From Acetobacter estunensis (GTDB lineage: Bacteria > Pseudomonadota > Alphaproteobacteria > Acetobacterales > Acetobacteraceae), in contig NZ_JAHRDV010000005.1 in assembly GCF_019083805.1 (NCBI RefSeq), positions 1 through 64,000 of the forward strand: 64,000 nt of DNA, read 5' to 3'. The notes under the pieces were generated by a model. That model saw only the letters and a program-made list of their open reading frames with translations, was not told the DNA's origin and did no database searches. The position numbers and the translations under genes were made by a program. How positions within the stretch are numbered: position 1 is the stretch's first letter; every line of letters starts with the position of its first letter. This document shows positions 30,637 through 38,999 of the stretch, in pieces.

Positions 30637-30990
30637 ATGTCACGCTTTATCGGAGATAACGACGCCCCGAACCACGCAGGCGAAGGCAAGCACGGTCAAG
30701 CCCGCGCCATGACGGAAGCGGCTCTTCGCGCCGAGGAGCGCGGCGAACAGGCGGAGGCCGACCGCCTCTTCGTGCAGGCCGAGAACACCGATCCCGAAGC
30801 CGTGGCCAATGTGCTGGAAGAAAACCGTGACCAGCCCTCACGCTTTCACATACGTGCTCCAAGGAGCACCGATTTCGGCGATGACGCTGCAGTAGCGGCC
30901 ATTACTCGCACGATAGAGCCGAACTCGGATGCGCCCGATCGGGCGGGCATCACCGACAATGGTAGCGGGGCGGATTCCGAGCGGCGGTGA
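30637..30990 (+). CDS. Small hypothetical hydrophilic protein
   Basis: A 117-residue acidic, hydrophilic protein that I do not recognise. It has no signal peptide, cysteine or membrane segment. Residues about 20-60 (ARAMTEAALRAEERGEQAEA, then DRLFVQAENTDPEAVANVLEE) look helical and resemble a single TPR-like helical pair, while the rest seems disordered. An AGGGAGAG ribosome binding site precedes the ATG by a good distance, which supports it as a real gene. Its 3' end lies 6 bases from the convergent yggT-like gene. Confidence 0.65.
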   Translation: MSRFIGDNDAPNHAGEGKHGQARAMTEAALRAEERGEQAEADRLFVQAENTDPEAVANVLEENRDQPSRFHIRAPRSTDFGDDAAVAAITRTIEPNSDAPDRAGITDNGSGADSERR

Positions 30991-30996
30991 AGCCTT

Positions 30997-31308
30997 TCAG
31001 CCGAAAAAGCTGCGCATCATCTGGTGCGCAAAGAACGGCTCCACGAGGTATTGCAGCACCAGCAGAATGACCAGCGGCGAAAGATCGACATTGCCGAAGG
31101 ACGGCAGGACGTTGCGCAGCGGTGTCAGCACGGGCTCCACGATAGCATTGAGGAACCGTCCAACCTGCCAGACGAAACGGTTGCGCGTGTCGAGCACACC
31201 GAAAGCGTAGAGCATGCTGAACACACAGTAGATGATGATCACGAACTCATAGAGCCGGGTCACCGTCAGAAGCAGACGCCACAGATCGTACACGAAAACT
31301 CCGTTCAT
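30997..31308 (-). CDS. YggT family membrane protein
   Basis: A protein of about 103 residues with two hydrophobic helices (near 12-35 and 75-95) and the YggT pattern between them: VGRFLNAIVEPVLTPLRNVLP followed by GNVDLSPLVILLVLQYL (each partially typical of the family). YggT proteins are small inner membrane proteins linked to osmotic protection and, in some bacteria, cell division or protein insertion, but the function is not settled. I start at the ATG at 31308 because the family begins with the short segment before the first helix; no strong ribosome binding site is present. Confidence 0.88.
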   Translation of the reverse strand: MNGVFVYDLWRLLLTVTRLYEFVIIIYCVFSMLYAFGVLDTRNRFVWQVGRFLNAIVEPVLTPLRNVLPSFGNVDLSPLVILLVLQYLVEPFFAHQMMRSFFG

Positions 31309-31448
31309 TCCGATAAAACAGGAAGGCGGCCCAACAGGGCCTGTAGGCGCGGAGCCTACAGGAGAGGCCGTCCTGCGCACAATATAAGCGGGAGAACAAA
31401 CCCACTTGACAGGGAGGAAGCGCCCGTTATGTATCCGAACGGTAAGGC

Positions 31449-31524
31449 GGGGCTGTAGCTCAGATGGGAGAGCGCCTCGTTCGCAATGAGGAGGTCAGGG
31501 GTTCGATCCCCCTCAGCTCCACCA
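31449..31524 (+). tRNA. tRNA-Ala (CGC anticodon)
   Basis: A 73-nt cloverleaf plus encoded CCA (31522-31524). The acceptor stem GGGGCTG pairs with CAGCTCC (one G-U), and the anticodon loop TTCGCAA gives CGC. The D-arm AGCTCAGATGGGAGAGC and T-arm GGTTCGATCCC are standard, and G3-U70 wobble, the alanine identity pair, is present. Confidence 0.95.
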
Positions 31525-31609
31525 ACCGCCTTATGTCTTCAAAACAATAAGAACATCAATGGACACGGAAAATTTTGCCGTTTCCTGTGTCCGATCAGGA
31601 CCATCCGCC

Positions 31610-32188
31610 ATGTTCGGCAACAAAGCCTTCTCCCTGCTCACACGCTATGCTCTGGCGCACCAGATTGATGAATGGGGCTGGACGATCGGTGAACACACCT
31701 ATGGTTCGCCCACCGTTATCGAAGCCGAGCAGGCCGGGTTGGAGATCGGACGCTTCTGTTCCATCGGGCCGGAGGTGCTGCTGATTCTGGGCAACCACCG
31801 CTCGGACACCGTGACGACCTATCCCTTCAAGACGCTTTCGCATTTCTGGCCGGAAGCGAGCGTGGCAGAGAATGACCATACCTCACGCGGCAATATCGTC
31901 ATCGGTCATGATGTGTGGATCGGAGCGCGGGCGATCATCACCTCCGGTGTGACCATCGGGTCTGGAGCCATCATTGCGGCGGGCGCCATCGTGACGAAAG
32001 ACGTGCCACCCTACACCATTGCGGGTGGCAATCCCGCGAAGACCATCCGACACCGCTTTCCTGCTGAGATCATTGATCGGCTGCTGGCTATCGCTTGGTG
32101 GAACTGGCCGGAGGACGTCATCCGCGAACGCCTGCCCAAGCTGATGAGTGGCGATGTACAAGGGTTTGTGGCGGCTTACGGCGGGTAG
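31610..32188 (+). CDS. CatB-type hexapeptide O-acetyltransferase
   Basis: A 192-residue left-handed beta-helix acetyltransferase of the xenobiotic acyltransferase (CatB/Vat-like) type. The hexapeptide repeats run through IGRFCSIGPEVLLILGNHR, then IVIGHDVWIGARAIITSGVTIG and AIIAAGAIVTKDVPPYTI (parts quoted), with the catalytic histidine in the GNHR segment. Members acetylate hydroxyls of sugars, antibiotics or surface glycans using acetyl-CoA. The family N-terminus supports the ATG at 31610, with CAGGA upstream. Its resemblance to chloramphenicol/streptogramin acetyltransferases does not prove resistance; chromosomal homologues often modify polysaccharides. Confidence 0.85.
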   Translation: MFGNKAFSLLTRYALAHQIDEWGWTIGEHTYGSPTVIEAEQAGLEIGRFCSIGPEVLLILGNHRSDTVTTYPFKTLSHFWPEASVAENDHTSRGNIVIGHDVWIGARAIITSGVTIGSGAIIAAGAIVTKDVPPYTIAGGNPAKTIRHRFPAEIIDRLLAIAWWNWPEDVIRERLPKLMSGDVQGFVAAYGG

Positions 32189-32273
32189 AAGAATCCTCTC
32201 ACGACGCTCATATTGTCCCGACAGGTAAGCCTGGACCATCGAACATTGACCCAGACCTTCCCCCCAAGCAGGA

Positions 32274-33536
32274 CTATTCCACCACAAGTTCCACACCCAA
32301 CCCGCGCAGCGCATCCCAGTAACCGGGCCATGTCTTGCCCACGCAGGCAGGGTTCAGGATCGTGATGCCGTCGATCAGCAAGCCGGTCAGAGCAAACGCC
32401 ATGGCAATGCGATGATCGGAATAGGTCTCGATCCGGGTCGGGCGTGACTGTCCGGCCAGTGTCGGATCACCATTGACGATCAGATCGTCTCCCTCCTCCC
32501 GCGCCAGCCCCTGACAGATCCGGTTCAGTTCAATGCTGACAGCGGAAATCCGATCGCATTCCTTCACCCGCAGATTGCGAATCCCCACAAACCGCACCGG
32601 CGTCTGATTGAAAGCCGCAAGCACGGCCAGTGTCGGCACCGCGTCCTGCATCTGCGAGCCATCGATCTCGGCGGGCATATGCGGAAACAGCGTCATCATC
32701 TGCCACGCCTTCGCGTCCGGCTGCGAGAACGCCATCGGGTCCAGCCCCACATCGATCCCGCCCCCCGTCAGCACGCCTGCCGTCCAAGGGTAAGTCGCGG
32801 CGGACGCATCCGGTTCGATGTAGAAATCCGTGGCGGCATAAGGCTTGGGCTGCACACGCCACCGCATGGCGCCCTCTGCCTGCACCTCTCCACCAAAAGC
32901 CTGCATGGTGGCCACGGTCAGATCGACATATCCCCGCGCGTCCAGCCCGCTTCCCTGAAGCGCAATCTTCACAGGCGCGTCCGCGCAGCCTGCCGCCATG
33001 AGCACGGCCGAGACATACTGGCTGGACAGACCGGCATCGATGCGCACCTCTCCTCCCGCCAGATGGCCCGTGCCCTCCACGGTTACGGGGGGACAGCCCG
33101 TTGGCGCGGAGGCTTTCACGCCGAGAGCCGAGAGCGCGGACAGAAGCGGCCCGATGGGGCGCTTGTGCATGTGCTCGTCACCGTCCAGCACAACCTTGCC
33201 CGGCACGCGCGCGGCCACGGCGGCCGTGAGAAACCGTACCGCCGTGCCTGCATTGCCCAGAAACAGCGGAGCCTCCGGCACGCCCAGCGCGCCCGTTCCG
33301 GTCACGACGAAGCTGGTCTCCGTCGGTTCCTCGACCTGCACCCCCATCTGCTGGAGGGCTCTCGCCATATAGCGCGTGTCGTCACTCTTGAGCGCGCCTG
33401 TCAGATGGCTGCGACCTTTGGAAAGAGCGGCCAGAAGCAGGGCGCGGTTGGTGATGGATTTGGAGCCGGGAAGTTCCAGCTTTCCCCGCAGCGGGCGACC
33501 GGGAGGAACGATGCGGATGGCGGAAGCGGCAACCAT
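32274..33536 (-). CDS. aroA: 3-phosphoshikimate 1-carboxyvinyltransferase (EPSP synthase)
   Basis: A 420-residue EPSP synthase. It transfers enolpyruvyl from PEP to shikimate 3-phosphate in aromatic amino acid synthesis. Diagnostic motifs are LPGSKSITNRALLLAAL near residue 22, LKSDDTRYMARAL near 50, LFLGNAGTAVRFLTA near 90 (the PEP-binding region), and RVKECDRISAV and YSDHRIAMAFAL near the end. An AGGACAGAGAG site precedes the ATG. The gene is convergent with the acetyltransferase gene, and a terminator belonging to recA lies just upstream. Confidence 0.96.
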   Translation of the reverse strand: MVAASAIRIVPPGRPLRGKLELPGSKSITNRALLLAALSKGRSHLTGALKSDDTRYMARALQQMGVQVEEPTETSFVVTGTGALGVPEAPLFLGNAGTAVRFLTAAVAARVPGKVVLDGDEHMHKRPIGPLLSALSALGVKASAPTGCPPVTVEGTGHLAGGEVRIDAGLSSQYVSAVLMAAGCADAPVKIALQGSGLDARGYVDLTVATMQAFGGEVQAEGAMRWRVQPKPYAATDFYIEPDASAATYPWTAGVLTGGGIDVGLDPMAFSQPDAKAWQMMTLFPHMPAEIDGSQMQDAVPTLAVLAAFNQTPVRFVGIRNLRVKECDRISAVSIELNRICQGLAREEGDDLIVNGDPTLAGQSRPTRIETYSDHRIAMAFALTGLLIDGITILNPACVGKTWPGYWDALRGLGVELVVE

Positions 33537-33605
33537 GAACTCTCTGTCCTGTGTCGTGTGATACCGCGTTCTACCACAAAACCGCAGGAATACCGGCTCC
33601 GATAC

Positions 33606-33643
33606 AAAAAGGGCCGTTCCGCCTTTACGCGAAACGGCCCTTT
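33606..33643 (-). terminator. Rho-independent terminator after recA
   Basis: Arms AAAGGGCCGTTTCGC and GCGGAACGGCCCTTTTT on the minus strand form a long stem ending in five T, 13 bases past the recA stop. Confidence 0.9.
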
Positions 33644-33655
33644 CCCTGAAGTGCC

Positions 33656-34678
33656 TCAGCCGTCTTCTTCGTCAGGGCCATCCATCATGGCTTCCGCCAC
33701 GACACCCGCCTGTTCACGCACCTTCTGCTCGATTTGCTTGGCGATTTCCGGATGATCGCGCAGGAACTGCTTGGCGTTCTCACGCCCTTGCCCTACGCGC
33801 TGGCTGTCATAAGAGAACCACGCGCCGGATTTCTCCACCACGCCCGCCTTCACGCCAAGGTCGATCAGTTCACCCATCTTGCTGATGCCCTCGCCATACA
33901 TGATGTCGAACTCGACCTGCCGGAACGGCGGGGCCATCTTGTTCTTCACCACCTTGACGCGGGTCTGGTTGCCCACAACCTCGTCCTTGTCCTTGATCGC
34001 ACCAATGCGACGGATATCCATACGCACCGAGGCGTAGAACTTCAGCGCGTTGCCGCCCGTCGTCGTCTCGGGGTTGCCGAACATCACACCGATCTTGAGA
34101 CGGATCTGGTTGAGGAAGATCAGCAGCGTGTTGGAACGCGAGACCGTGCCCGTCAGCTTGCGCAATGCCTGACTCATGAGACGCGCATGCAGGCCGACAT
34201 GACTGTCGCCCATGTCGCCCTCAAGCTCGGCGCGCGGCACAAGGGCCGCCACACTGTCCACCACCAGCACATCGATTGCACCGGAACGCACGAGTGTGTC
34301 AGCAATCTCGAGCGCCTGCTCACCGGCATCGGGCTGACTGATGAGCAGGTTGTCGATGTCCACACCCAGCTTGCGGGCATACCCCGGATCGAGCGCGTGC
34401 TCGGCATCGATGAAGGCACAGGTGCCCCCAAGCTTCTGCGCCTCCGCGATCGCATGCAGGGCCAGCGTCGTCTTGCCCGAACTCTCAGGGCCGTAGATTT
34501 CGACAATGCGCCCGCGCGGCAGACCGCCGATGCCCAACGCGATGTCCAGCCCCAGCGACCCCGTTGGGATCGCGTCCGCCTGCTGGTGAGGGCGCTGGCC
34601 GAGCCGCATGATGGACCCCTTGCCAAATGCACGCTCGATCTGGCTTAGCGCCCCGTCCAGAGCCTTCGTCTTGTCCAT
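33656..34678 (-). CDS. recA: Recombinase RecA
   Basis: A 340-residue RecA. The Walker A motif GPESSGKTT lies near residue 68, the Walker B region in [11 protein letters not shown] near 140, loop L2 near [17 protein letters not shown], and an acidic C-terminus (DGPDEEDG). RecA drives homologous recombination and LexA self-cleavage. I chose the ATG at 34678 ([18 protein letters not shown]), which matches alphaproteobacterial RecA starts and has GAGG 7 bases upstream; the ATG two codons earlier sits directly on the Shine-Dalgarno sequence. A LexA-type operator lies about 260 bases upstream. Confidence 0.97.
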   Translation of the reverse strand: MDKTKALDGALSQIERAFGKGSIMRLGQRPHQQADAIPTGSLGLDIALGIGGLPRGRIVEIYGPESSGKTTLALHAIAEAQKLGGTCAFIDAEHALDPGYARKLGVDIDNLLISQPDAGEQALEIADTLVRSGAIDVLVVDSVAALVPRAELEGDMGDSHVGLHARLMSQALRKLTGTVSRSNTLLIFLNQIRLKIGVMFGNPETTTGGNALKFYASVRMDIRRIGAIKDKDEVVGNQTRVKVVKNKMAPPFRQVEFDIMYGEGISKMGELIDLGVKAGVVEKSGAWFSYDSQRVGQGRENAKQFLRDHPEIAKQIEQKVREQAGVVAEAMMDGPDEEDG

Positions 34679-34988
34679 TTCCATTCCTCGACCCCCGATT
34701 TCCCGCTCCGGCTTCGTCATGAACGCAAGCAGCGACGGCATTTCGGGCATGTTGATCATACCGGCTGACGAGTCTGTCACAGGCCTGACCTCTCGGGCAA
34801 TGCGCGGAACGGGGAATTGCACCCGCCTGCGCCTATGTTCCTTGCAGAATGCCGAAATCGGACGGCCCTTTTCGGACGCCGTCCCTCCGACGCAAACGGC
34901 TTGTTAATAAAGCGTTCGCCTTTGTTCTCTTTTGGAACATAGGGAGAACAAAGGCAAGAAAAATCCTACCGTCTGCCCGCTTTGCCCA
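34679..34988 (-). other. recA upstream region
   Basis: About 310 bases between the binding-protein gene and recA. It contains the SOS operator and palindrome at 34919-34954. The recA frame is open through part of this leader, but nothing in it resembles RecA. I see no second gene. The recA transcript would have a leader of roughly 200-250 nt if it starts near the operator. Confidence 0.5.
34919..34954 (-). promoter_or_regulatory. LexA (SOS) operator upstream of recA, inside a palindrome
   Basis: The minus strand reads GTTC-TCCCTAT-GTTC at 34949-34935, a perfect match to the alphaproteobacterial LexA operator GTTC-N7-GTTC. It lies inside an 11-bp perfect inverted repeat, CCTTTGTTCTC and GAGAACAAAGG, with a 14-base spacer. 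A third half-site, GAAC, gives GTTC-N7-GAAC with the second half. Confidence 0.85.
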
Positions 34989-35735
34989 TCAGAACACCGG
35001 AAAACAGGCCGCCTTCGGTGCAACCGTCGCCGCTGTCTGCCCATGCGCCGCCAGACGCTCGGCCACGAATCCGCTCGCTTTCACGTCCTCCACGAAGTCC
35101 TGCAACCACGCCCGCGCGGCCTCCCGGCCCTTCGGTGTGCCGATGCCCTGCTCAATGGACGTGAAACGACCGTCCAACACCCGGTAGCCCGGATGCTTCG
35201 CTGCCCAGGCCGCGAGCGGCTGGCGCACACCCGCCGCAGCCTCCAGCCCCGACTCCACAAACAGGTCGATGGCCGCCGGCGAGGTCGGGGCGCGCTCAAG
35301 CGTCGCGTGTTTCAACGCACGCGAGAGAAACAGATCGTACGCCGCCCCTTTACCGACCGCTATGCGCACTCCTTCACGATCCAGATCCGCAACATCATGG
35401 AAGGGCGCGTCCTCCCGTACCAGATACGTGCCCTCGATCACCACATAGGGAGCGGTAAAGAGAATCTCCTCAGCTCGTTTCGGATCGACGGCGAGAAACA
35501 TCAGATCCAGCCGCCCTGTCGATACCGCCGTCGTGACGTCCCCTGCGGCGGCAAATGCCTCAAACAGCACGTCCACCTTCAATCGCCGCGCAATCTCACG
35601 CGCCAGATCGACAGATACCCCCGCGACATCCCCATGCTGGGCATCCCGTTGCGCCAGAACGGGGTTGCCCAAATTGATGGCCGTGCGGATGACGCCTTCC
35701 GGCGCCAACTCCCTGATGACGGTCTCGCGGTTCAT
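34989..35735 (-). CDS. Substrate-binding domain protein (SBP family 3) without signal peptide
   Basis: A 248-residue protein of the extracellular solute-binding family 3 type, the fold of amino-acid ABC transporter receptors. Visible are VSVDLAREIARRL near residue 45, GRLDLMFLAVDPKRAEEILFTAPY (partially quoted), DLDREGVRIAVGKGAAYDL and a C-terminal TPKGREAARAWLQDF. The start is firm: GGGAGG precedes the ATG closely, and no hydrophobic leader is present. It is thus probably cytoplasmic, unlike typical receptors. No permease or ATPase gene adjoins. It may be a sensor or an enzyme on this fold; its ligand is unknown. Confidence 0.8.
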   Translation of the reverse strand: MNRETVIRELAPEGVIRTAINLGNPVLAQRDAQHGDVAGVSVDLAREIARRLKVDVLFEAFAAAGDVTTAVSTGRLDLMFLAVDPKRAEEILFTAPYVVIEGTYLVREDAPFHDVADLDREGVRIAVGKGAAYDLFLSRALKHATLERAPTSPAAIDLFVESGLEAAAGVRQPLAAWAAKHPGYRVLDGRFTSIEQGIGTPKGREAARAWLQDFVEDVKASGFVAERLAAHGQTAATVAPKAACFPVF

Positions 35736-35919
35736 GAATACCTCCCTGCCGGCCGAATTGTTGTTCTTGCTGCGCGTCAGGGTTTGCGACCGGCGCTTAT
35801 AACGCGCGGACGTGAGCGTGGCGGTGTAGCGGATGTAAAGTCGAGAGATTTAGAGTCACGTTGTAGGGATGAGGAAACGCGCATTCTCCGGGCGCTCCCC
35901 TCATCCCCCAACTTCAACC

Positions 35920-36762
35920 TCAGACTGATGTGCCGGGCTTCAGTTCGTAGGCCTTCTTCACAAGTTCAGCGCGCTGTCCGAGACCTTCCGCACTTTTGCG
36001 CGTCCAGACCTTGTCCATCATCTGTCGCTGCTGACCAATGATCGCCTGTGGTTCCACGTTACGATAAGTGCCGATCTTCCCGGTCAGGACACCAATCGTG
36101 GTCTCAATCACAGGCTCCGGATCATACTGCTCATGCGGAAAGGCGATCCGGCTGTAATCGAACACCCGCTCCGACGGGTCATCACACCAGCCTTTCCATG
36201 TCTCGAACATCCGATCGTTAAAACCCGTCAAGAACGGCCCCGGATTGACCGTGGCCACCTCGATTCCGAACTCTTGCATTTCCAGATGGAGCGCCTCAGC
36301 GATCGCTTCGATCGCATGTTTGGAAGACGCATAGGCACCGGCAAAGGGATCGGTGGTCAGCCCGGCGACGGACGACATGAACACCACTTTGCCCTCTCCC
36401 CGCTTGATCATGCCCCGCAACACGATCTGCGTCAGCAGGACCGGTCCGACGATGTTGACTTCATACTGTCGCCGCAGGTTCTCAGCCGGAATGTCCGCGA
36501 CGGCCCCACCTTCTGAAATACCGGCATTGTTGAGCAGAACGCTCACGTCCCAATGCTCCGCCTTTTTCCGATCCCCTTCGCATGTCACGTCAAGAGTTTC
36601 GATGCGAAGCTTTACGCCACGGCGTTGCGCTTCCTTCTCCAGCGCATGAATCTGGGGCGGAACCTGCACGGCCGCGATCACATCTTCTCCCTGCGCGGCA
36701 AGTCGAAGAGCTGTTTCCGCTCCAAAACCGGAGCCGGCACCTGTTATTAGGATCGTTTTCAT
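35920..36762 (-). CDS. Short-chain dehydrogenase/reductase
   Basis: A 280-residue classical-type SDR. The cofactor motif ITGAGSGFGAETA lies at residue 6, LLNNAGISEGG near 82, the catalytic Ser in MSSVAGLTTD near 130, and the YASSKHA triad (Tyr and Lys) near 147. It oxidises or reduces an unknown alcohol or carbonyl with NAD(P). About 80 bases upstream is a near-perfect EcfG-type promoter, which suggests induction by the general stress response. The start is the ATG at 36762, directly at the first beta strand. Confidence 0.9.
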   Translation of the reverse strand: MKTILITGAGSGFGAETALRLAAQGEDVIAAVQVPPQIHALEKEAQRRGVKLRIETLDVTCEGDRKKAEHWDVSVLLNNAGISEGGAVADIPAENLRRQYEVNIVGPVLLTQIVLRGMIKRGEGKVVFMSSVAGLTTDPFAGAYASSKHAIEAIAEALHLEMQEFGIEVATVNPGPFLTGFNDRMFETWKGWCDDPSERVFDYSRIAFPHEQYDPEPVIETTIGVLTGKIGTYRNVEPQAIIGQQRQMMDKVWTRKSAEGLGQRAELVKKAYELKPGTSV

Positions 36763-36845
36763 ATCAGCACCTTTTCACATAATGGAATGCACCCGACACT
36801 CCAGCCCCGCATACATCGCGGCCAGATCGGGAAACGTGCCTAAAC

Positions 36846-36871
36846 AACGGATGGGGAAAGACAGTAGTTCC
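36846..36871 (-). promoter_or_regulatory. EcfG-type general stress promoter of the SDR gene
   Basis: The minus strand reads GGAAC, then 17 bases, then CGTTG. This fits the alphaproteobacterial EcfG consensus GGAAC-N16/17-CGTT exactly. The predicted transcription start would lie about 75 bases before the SDR start codon. Confidence 0.72.
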
Positions 36872-36903
36872 TGAAAAATCCAAGAAAGACAGGAATGTCT
36901 CTT

Positions 36904-38691
36904 TCACTTTCGACGCCGAGCGGGCCGAAAAGAACTTAAAAGCTGTCGGAATGTATTCTTCATGACACTGCCACGTTCCGGATCGGCTGGCAGCATGCTT
37001 AGGAAATGCCAAGCCTGTTCCATCGTGACATGCGGCGGGAGGGGCGGCACATCAGGATCGGTGCGGGCCTCCAGAATGACAGGCCTGTCAGCGGCCAGCG
37101 CCTCATCCCACGCCGTGCCGACTTTTTCCGGATCATCCACATAGATACCCTTCAGACCAAGCAGTTCCGCATATTTATGATACGGGAAATCCGGTATCTT
37201 CTGTGTAGAGTTCGTCTTTCCCGCGCCAAGTTGAATGCGCTCTTCCCATGTCACCTGATTAAGATCCTGATTGTTCAGAACGAGAACGATCAAATGAGGT
37301 GTTTTCCATTGCCGCCAATATTTGGAAATCGTGATCATTTCATTCAGACCATTCATCTGCATGGCCCCATCTCCCATGCAGGCAATCACGGTCCGATCCG
37401 AATACGCCATCTTGGCGGCGATGGCGTATGGCGTTCCCGCTCCCATCGACGCCAGTCCACCAGAGAGCGATCCCATCATGCCTTCCCGCAACCGGATGTC
37501 ACGGGCATACCAGTTCGCCACGGAACCGGAGTCACTTGTTATGATCGCCCGGTCCGGCAGGCGGGCAGACAGTTCACGGAACACCCGCTGCGGATTGAGC
37601 GGCTTCGCCTCCGTCATGGCGCGCGCATCGAGAACATTCCACCATTGCGCGACATCCTTCTCGATTTTCTTCTGCCACGTCCGATCTGTTTTGCGAACCA
37701 GAAGTGGCAGAAGCGCACGCAAGGTTTGCCGGGAATCACCCTGAAGATTGATCTCCATAGGGTAACGCAGGGACAGATTGTTCCCATTGATATCGATCTG
37801 AACGCCTCTGGCCCGTCCGGGCGCAGGCAGGAATTCACTGTAAGGAAAGCACGAGCCGACCATCAGCAATGTGTCGCATTCCTTCATCAGATTCCATGAA
37901 GGTTTCGTGCCCAGAAGTCCGATCGATCCCGTCACAAAAGGAAGGTCATCGGGAACCGCGGCTTTGCCAAGAAGCGCTTTTGCAATTCCGGCTCCCAGCA
38001 CATCCGCCACGGCAATCAGTTCCTCCGTGGCCGCGAGAGCCCCGGCGCCCGCAAGAATCGCGACTTTGCGCCCTGCATTCAGAACCGCCGCAGCCCGGCG
38101 CACACCCTCCTCATCTGGGATACCGCTCTCTACCGGAAATCCCACGCCCGTATGGGTGTAACCATGCGCCATGGAAGGCTCTTCATAGGGAAGCAGTTGC
38201 ACATCATTGGGCAGAATGACGCAGGTGGGAGACCGCGTGGCGGCGGCAATGCGCACCGCCCGGTCGATCAGATGCCTCACCTGCGCAGGAACCGAAGCCG
38301 TGGCCACGAATTCACTGGCCACATCCTTGAACAGCGCCTGCAGATCCACTTCCTGCTGATAGGCGGCCCCGATGGCGGAGCGCATTTGCTGGCCCACAAT
38401 GGCCACGACCCCGACATGATCGAGCTTGGCATCATAAAGACCGTTCAGAAGGTGAATGGCACCCGGCCCCGATGTGGCGTAACACAGCCCGACCTGCCCG
38501 GTGAACTTGGCGTGAGCGCTGGCCATGAAAGCCGCCATTTCTTCATGACGGACCTGCACAAACTCCGTACCTTCTTTCAGCGCCGCTTCCAGCGCGACAT
38601 CCAGACCGCCCACCCCGTCACCCGGATATCCATAGACACGGACAAGCCCCCATTCCCGGAGGCGCCTCCAGACGAATTCACTGACATTCAT
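36904..38691 (-). CDS. Thiamine-diphosphate-dependent enzyme (pyruvate oxidase / acetolactate synthase-like)
   Basis: A 595-residue protein with the three-domain layout of pyruvate oxidase and acetolactate synthase. The N-terminal PYR domain has the catalytic glutamate in VRHEEMAAFMA near residue 50 and CYATSGPGAIHLLNGLYDA near 85; the central domain follows from about 190; the C-terminal PP domain has the ThDP/Mg motif GDGAMQMNGLNE ending in NNQDLNQV near 430-460. PoxB-like conversion of pyruvate to acetate is one possibility, but the substrate is not determined. A GGAAC-N16-CGTA sequence upstream and a stress-type neighbourhood suggest stress or stationary-phase expression, as for E. coli poxB. 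Confidence 0.85.
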   Translation of the reverse strand: MNVSEFVWRRLREWGLVRVYGYPGDGVGGLDVALEAALKEGTEFVQVRHEEMAAFMASAHAKFTGQVGLCYATSGPGAIHLLNGLYDAKLDHVGVVAIVGQQMRSAIGAAYQQEVDLQALFKDVASEFVATASVPAQVRHLIDRAVRIAAATRSPTCVILPNDVQLLPYEEPSMAHGYTHTGVGFPVESGIPDEEGVRRAAAVLNAGRKVAILAGAGALAATEELIAVADVLGAGIAKALLGKAAVPDDLPFVTGSIGLLGTKPSWNLMKECDTLLMVGSCFPYSEFLPAPGRARGVQIDINGNNLSLRYPMEINLQGDSRQTLRALLPLLVRKTDRTWQKKIEKDVAQWWNVLDARAMTEAKPLNPQRVFRELSARLPDRAIITSDSGSVANWYARDIRLREGMMGSLSGGLASMGAGTPYAIAAKMAYSDRTVIACMGDGAMQMNGLNEMITISKYWRQWKTPHLIVLVLNNQDLNQVTWEERIQLGAGKTNSTQKIPDFPYHKYAELLGLKGIYVDDPEKVGTAWDEALAADRPVILEARTDPDVPPLPPHVTMEQAWHFLSMLPADPERGSVMKNTFRQLLSSFRPARRRK

Positions 38692-38999
38692 CCTATTTCT
38701 CCGAAAACTGGTGCGACGCGTGTGTCACACTCCATACGCTTCCGGATTTGATGCGTTCCTTGCTTTGAAAACGAACTTTTCAGAACCGAAACCGTGTTTG
38801 ACGTGGAATCAAAAGCTTCGACGACCAGCGCATCCTATGTTCGAAAAAACCGATCCTTCTTGAAAACTTTTCTATTTATATTTGAAACTTTCCTATCTCC
38901 ATCTTCTTGAGTCCTCACCGGATCCGAAAACAGCCTGACATCGAACACACATGAAAATGAGGTCATGTTTTCAGCCGGAACAGAAATGGAGTCTTCAGT
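38692..38999. other. Divergent intergenic region between the ThDP enzyme and KGG-repeat genes
   Basis: About 308 bases without a gene. Apart from the EcfG-like promoter for the leftward gene (38735-38759), it holds an AT-rich patch near 38850-38900. No clear promoter for the rightward KGG gene was found. Confidence 0.5.
38735..38759 (-). promoter_or_regulatory. EcfG-like promoter of the ThDP enzyme gene
   Basis: The minus strand reads GGAAC-N16-CGTATG, one base off the EcfG consensus GGAAC-N16/17-CGTT, about 45-70 bases before the start codon. Confidence 0.5.

Noticed and set aside
31610-32188. Chloramphenicol or streptogramin resistance gene
   Set aside because: The fold matches, but single-copy chromosomal hexapeptide acetyltransferases commonly modify surface sugars; the sequence gives no proof of drug resistance.
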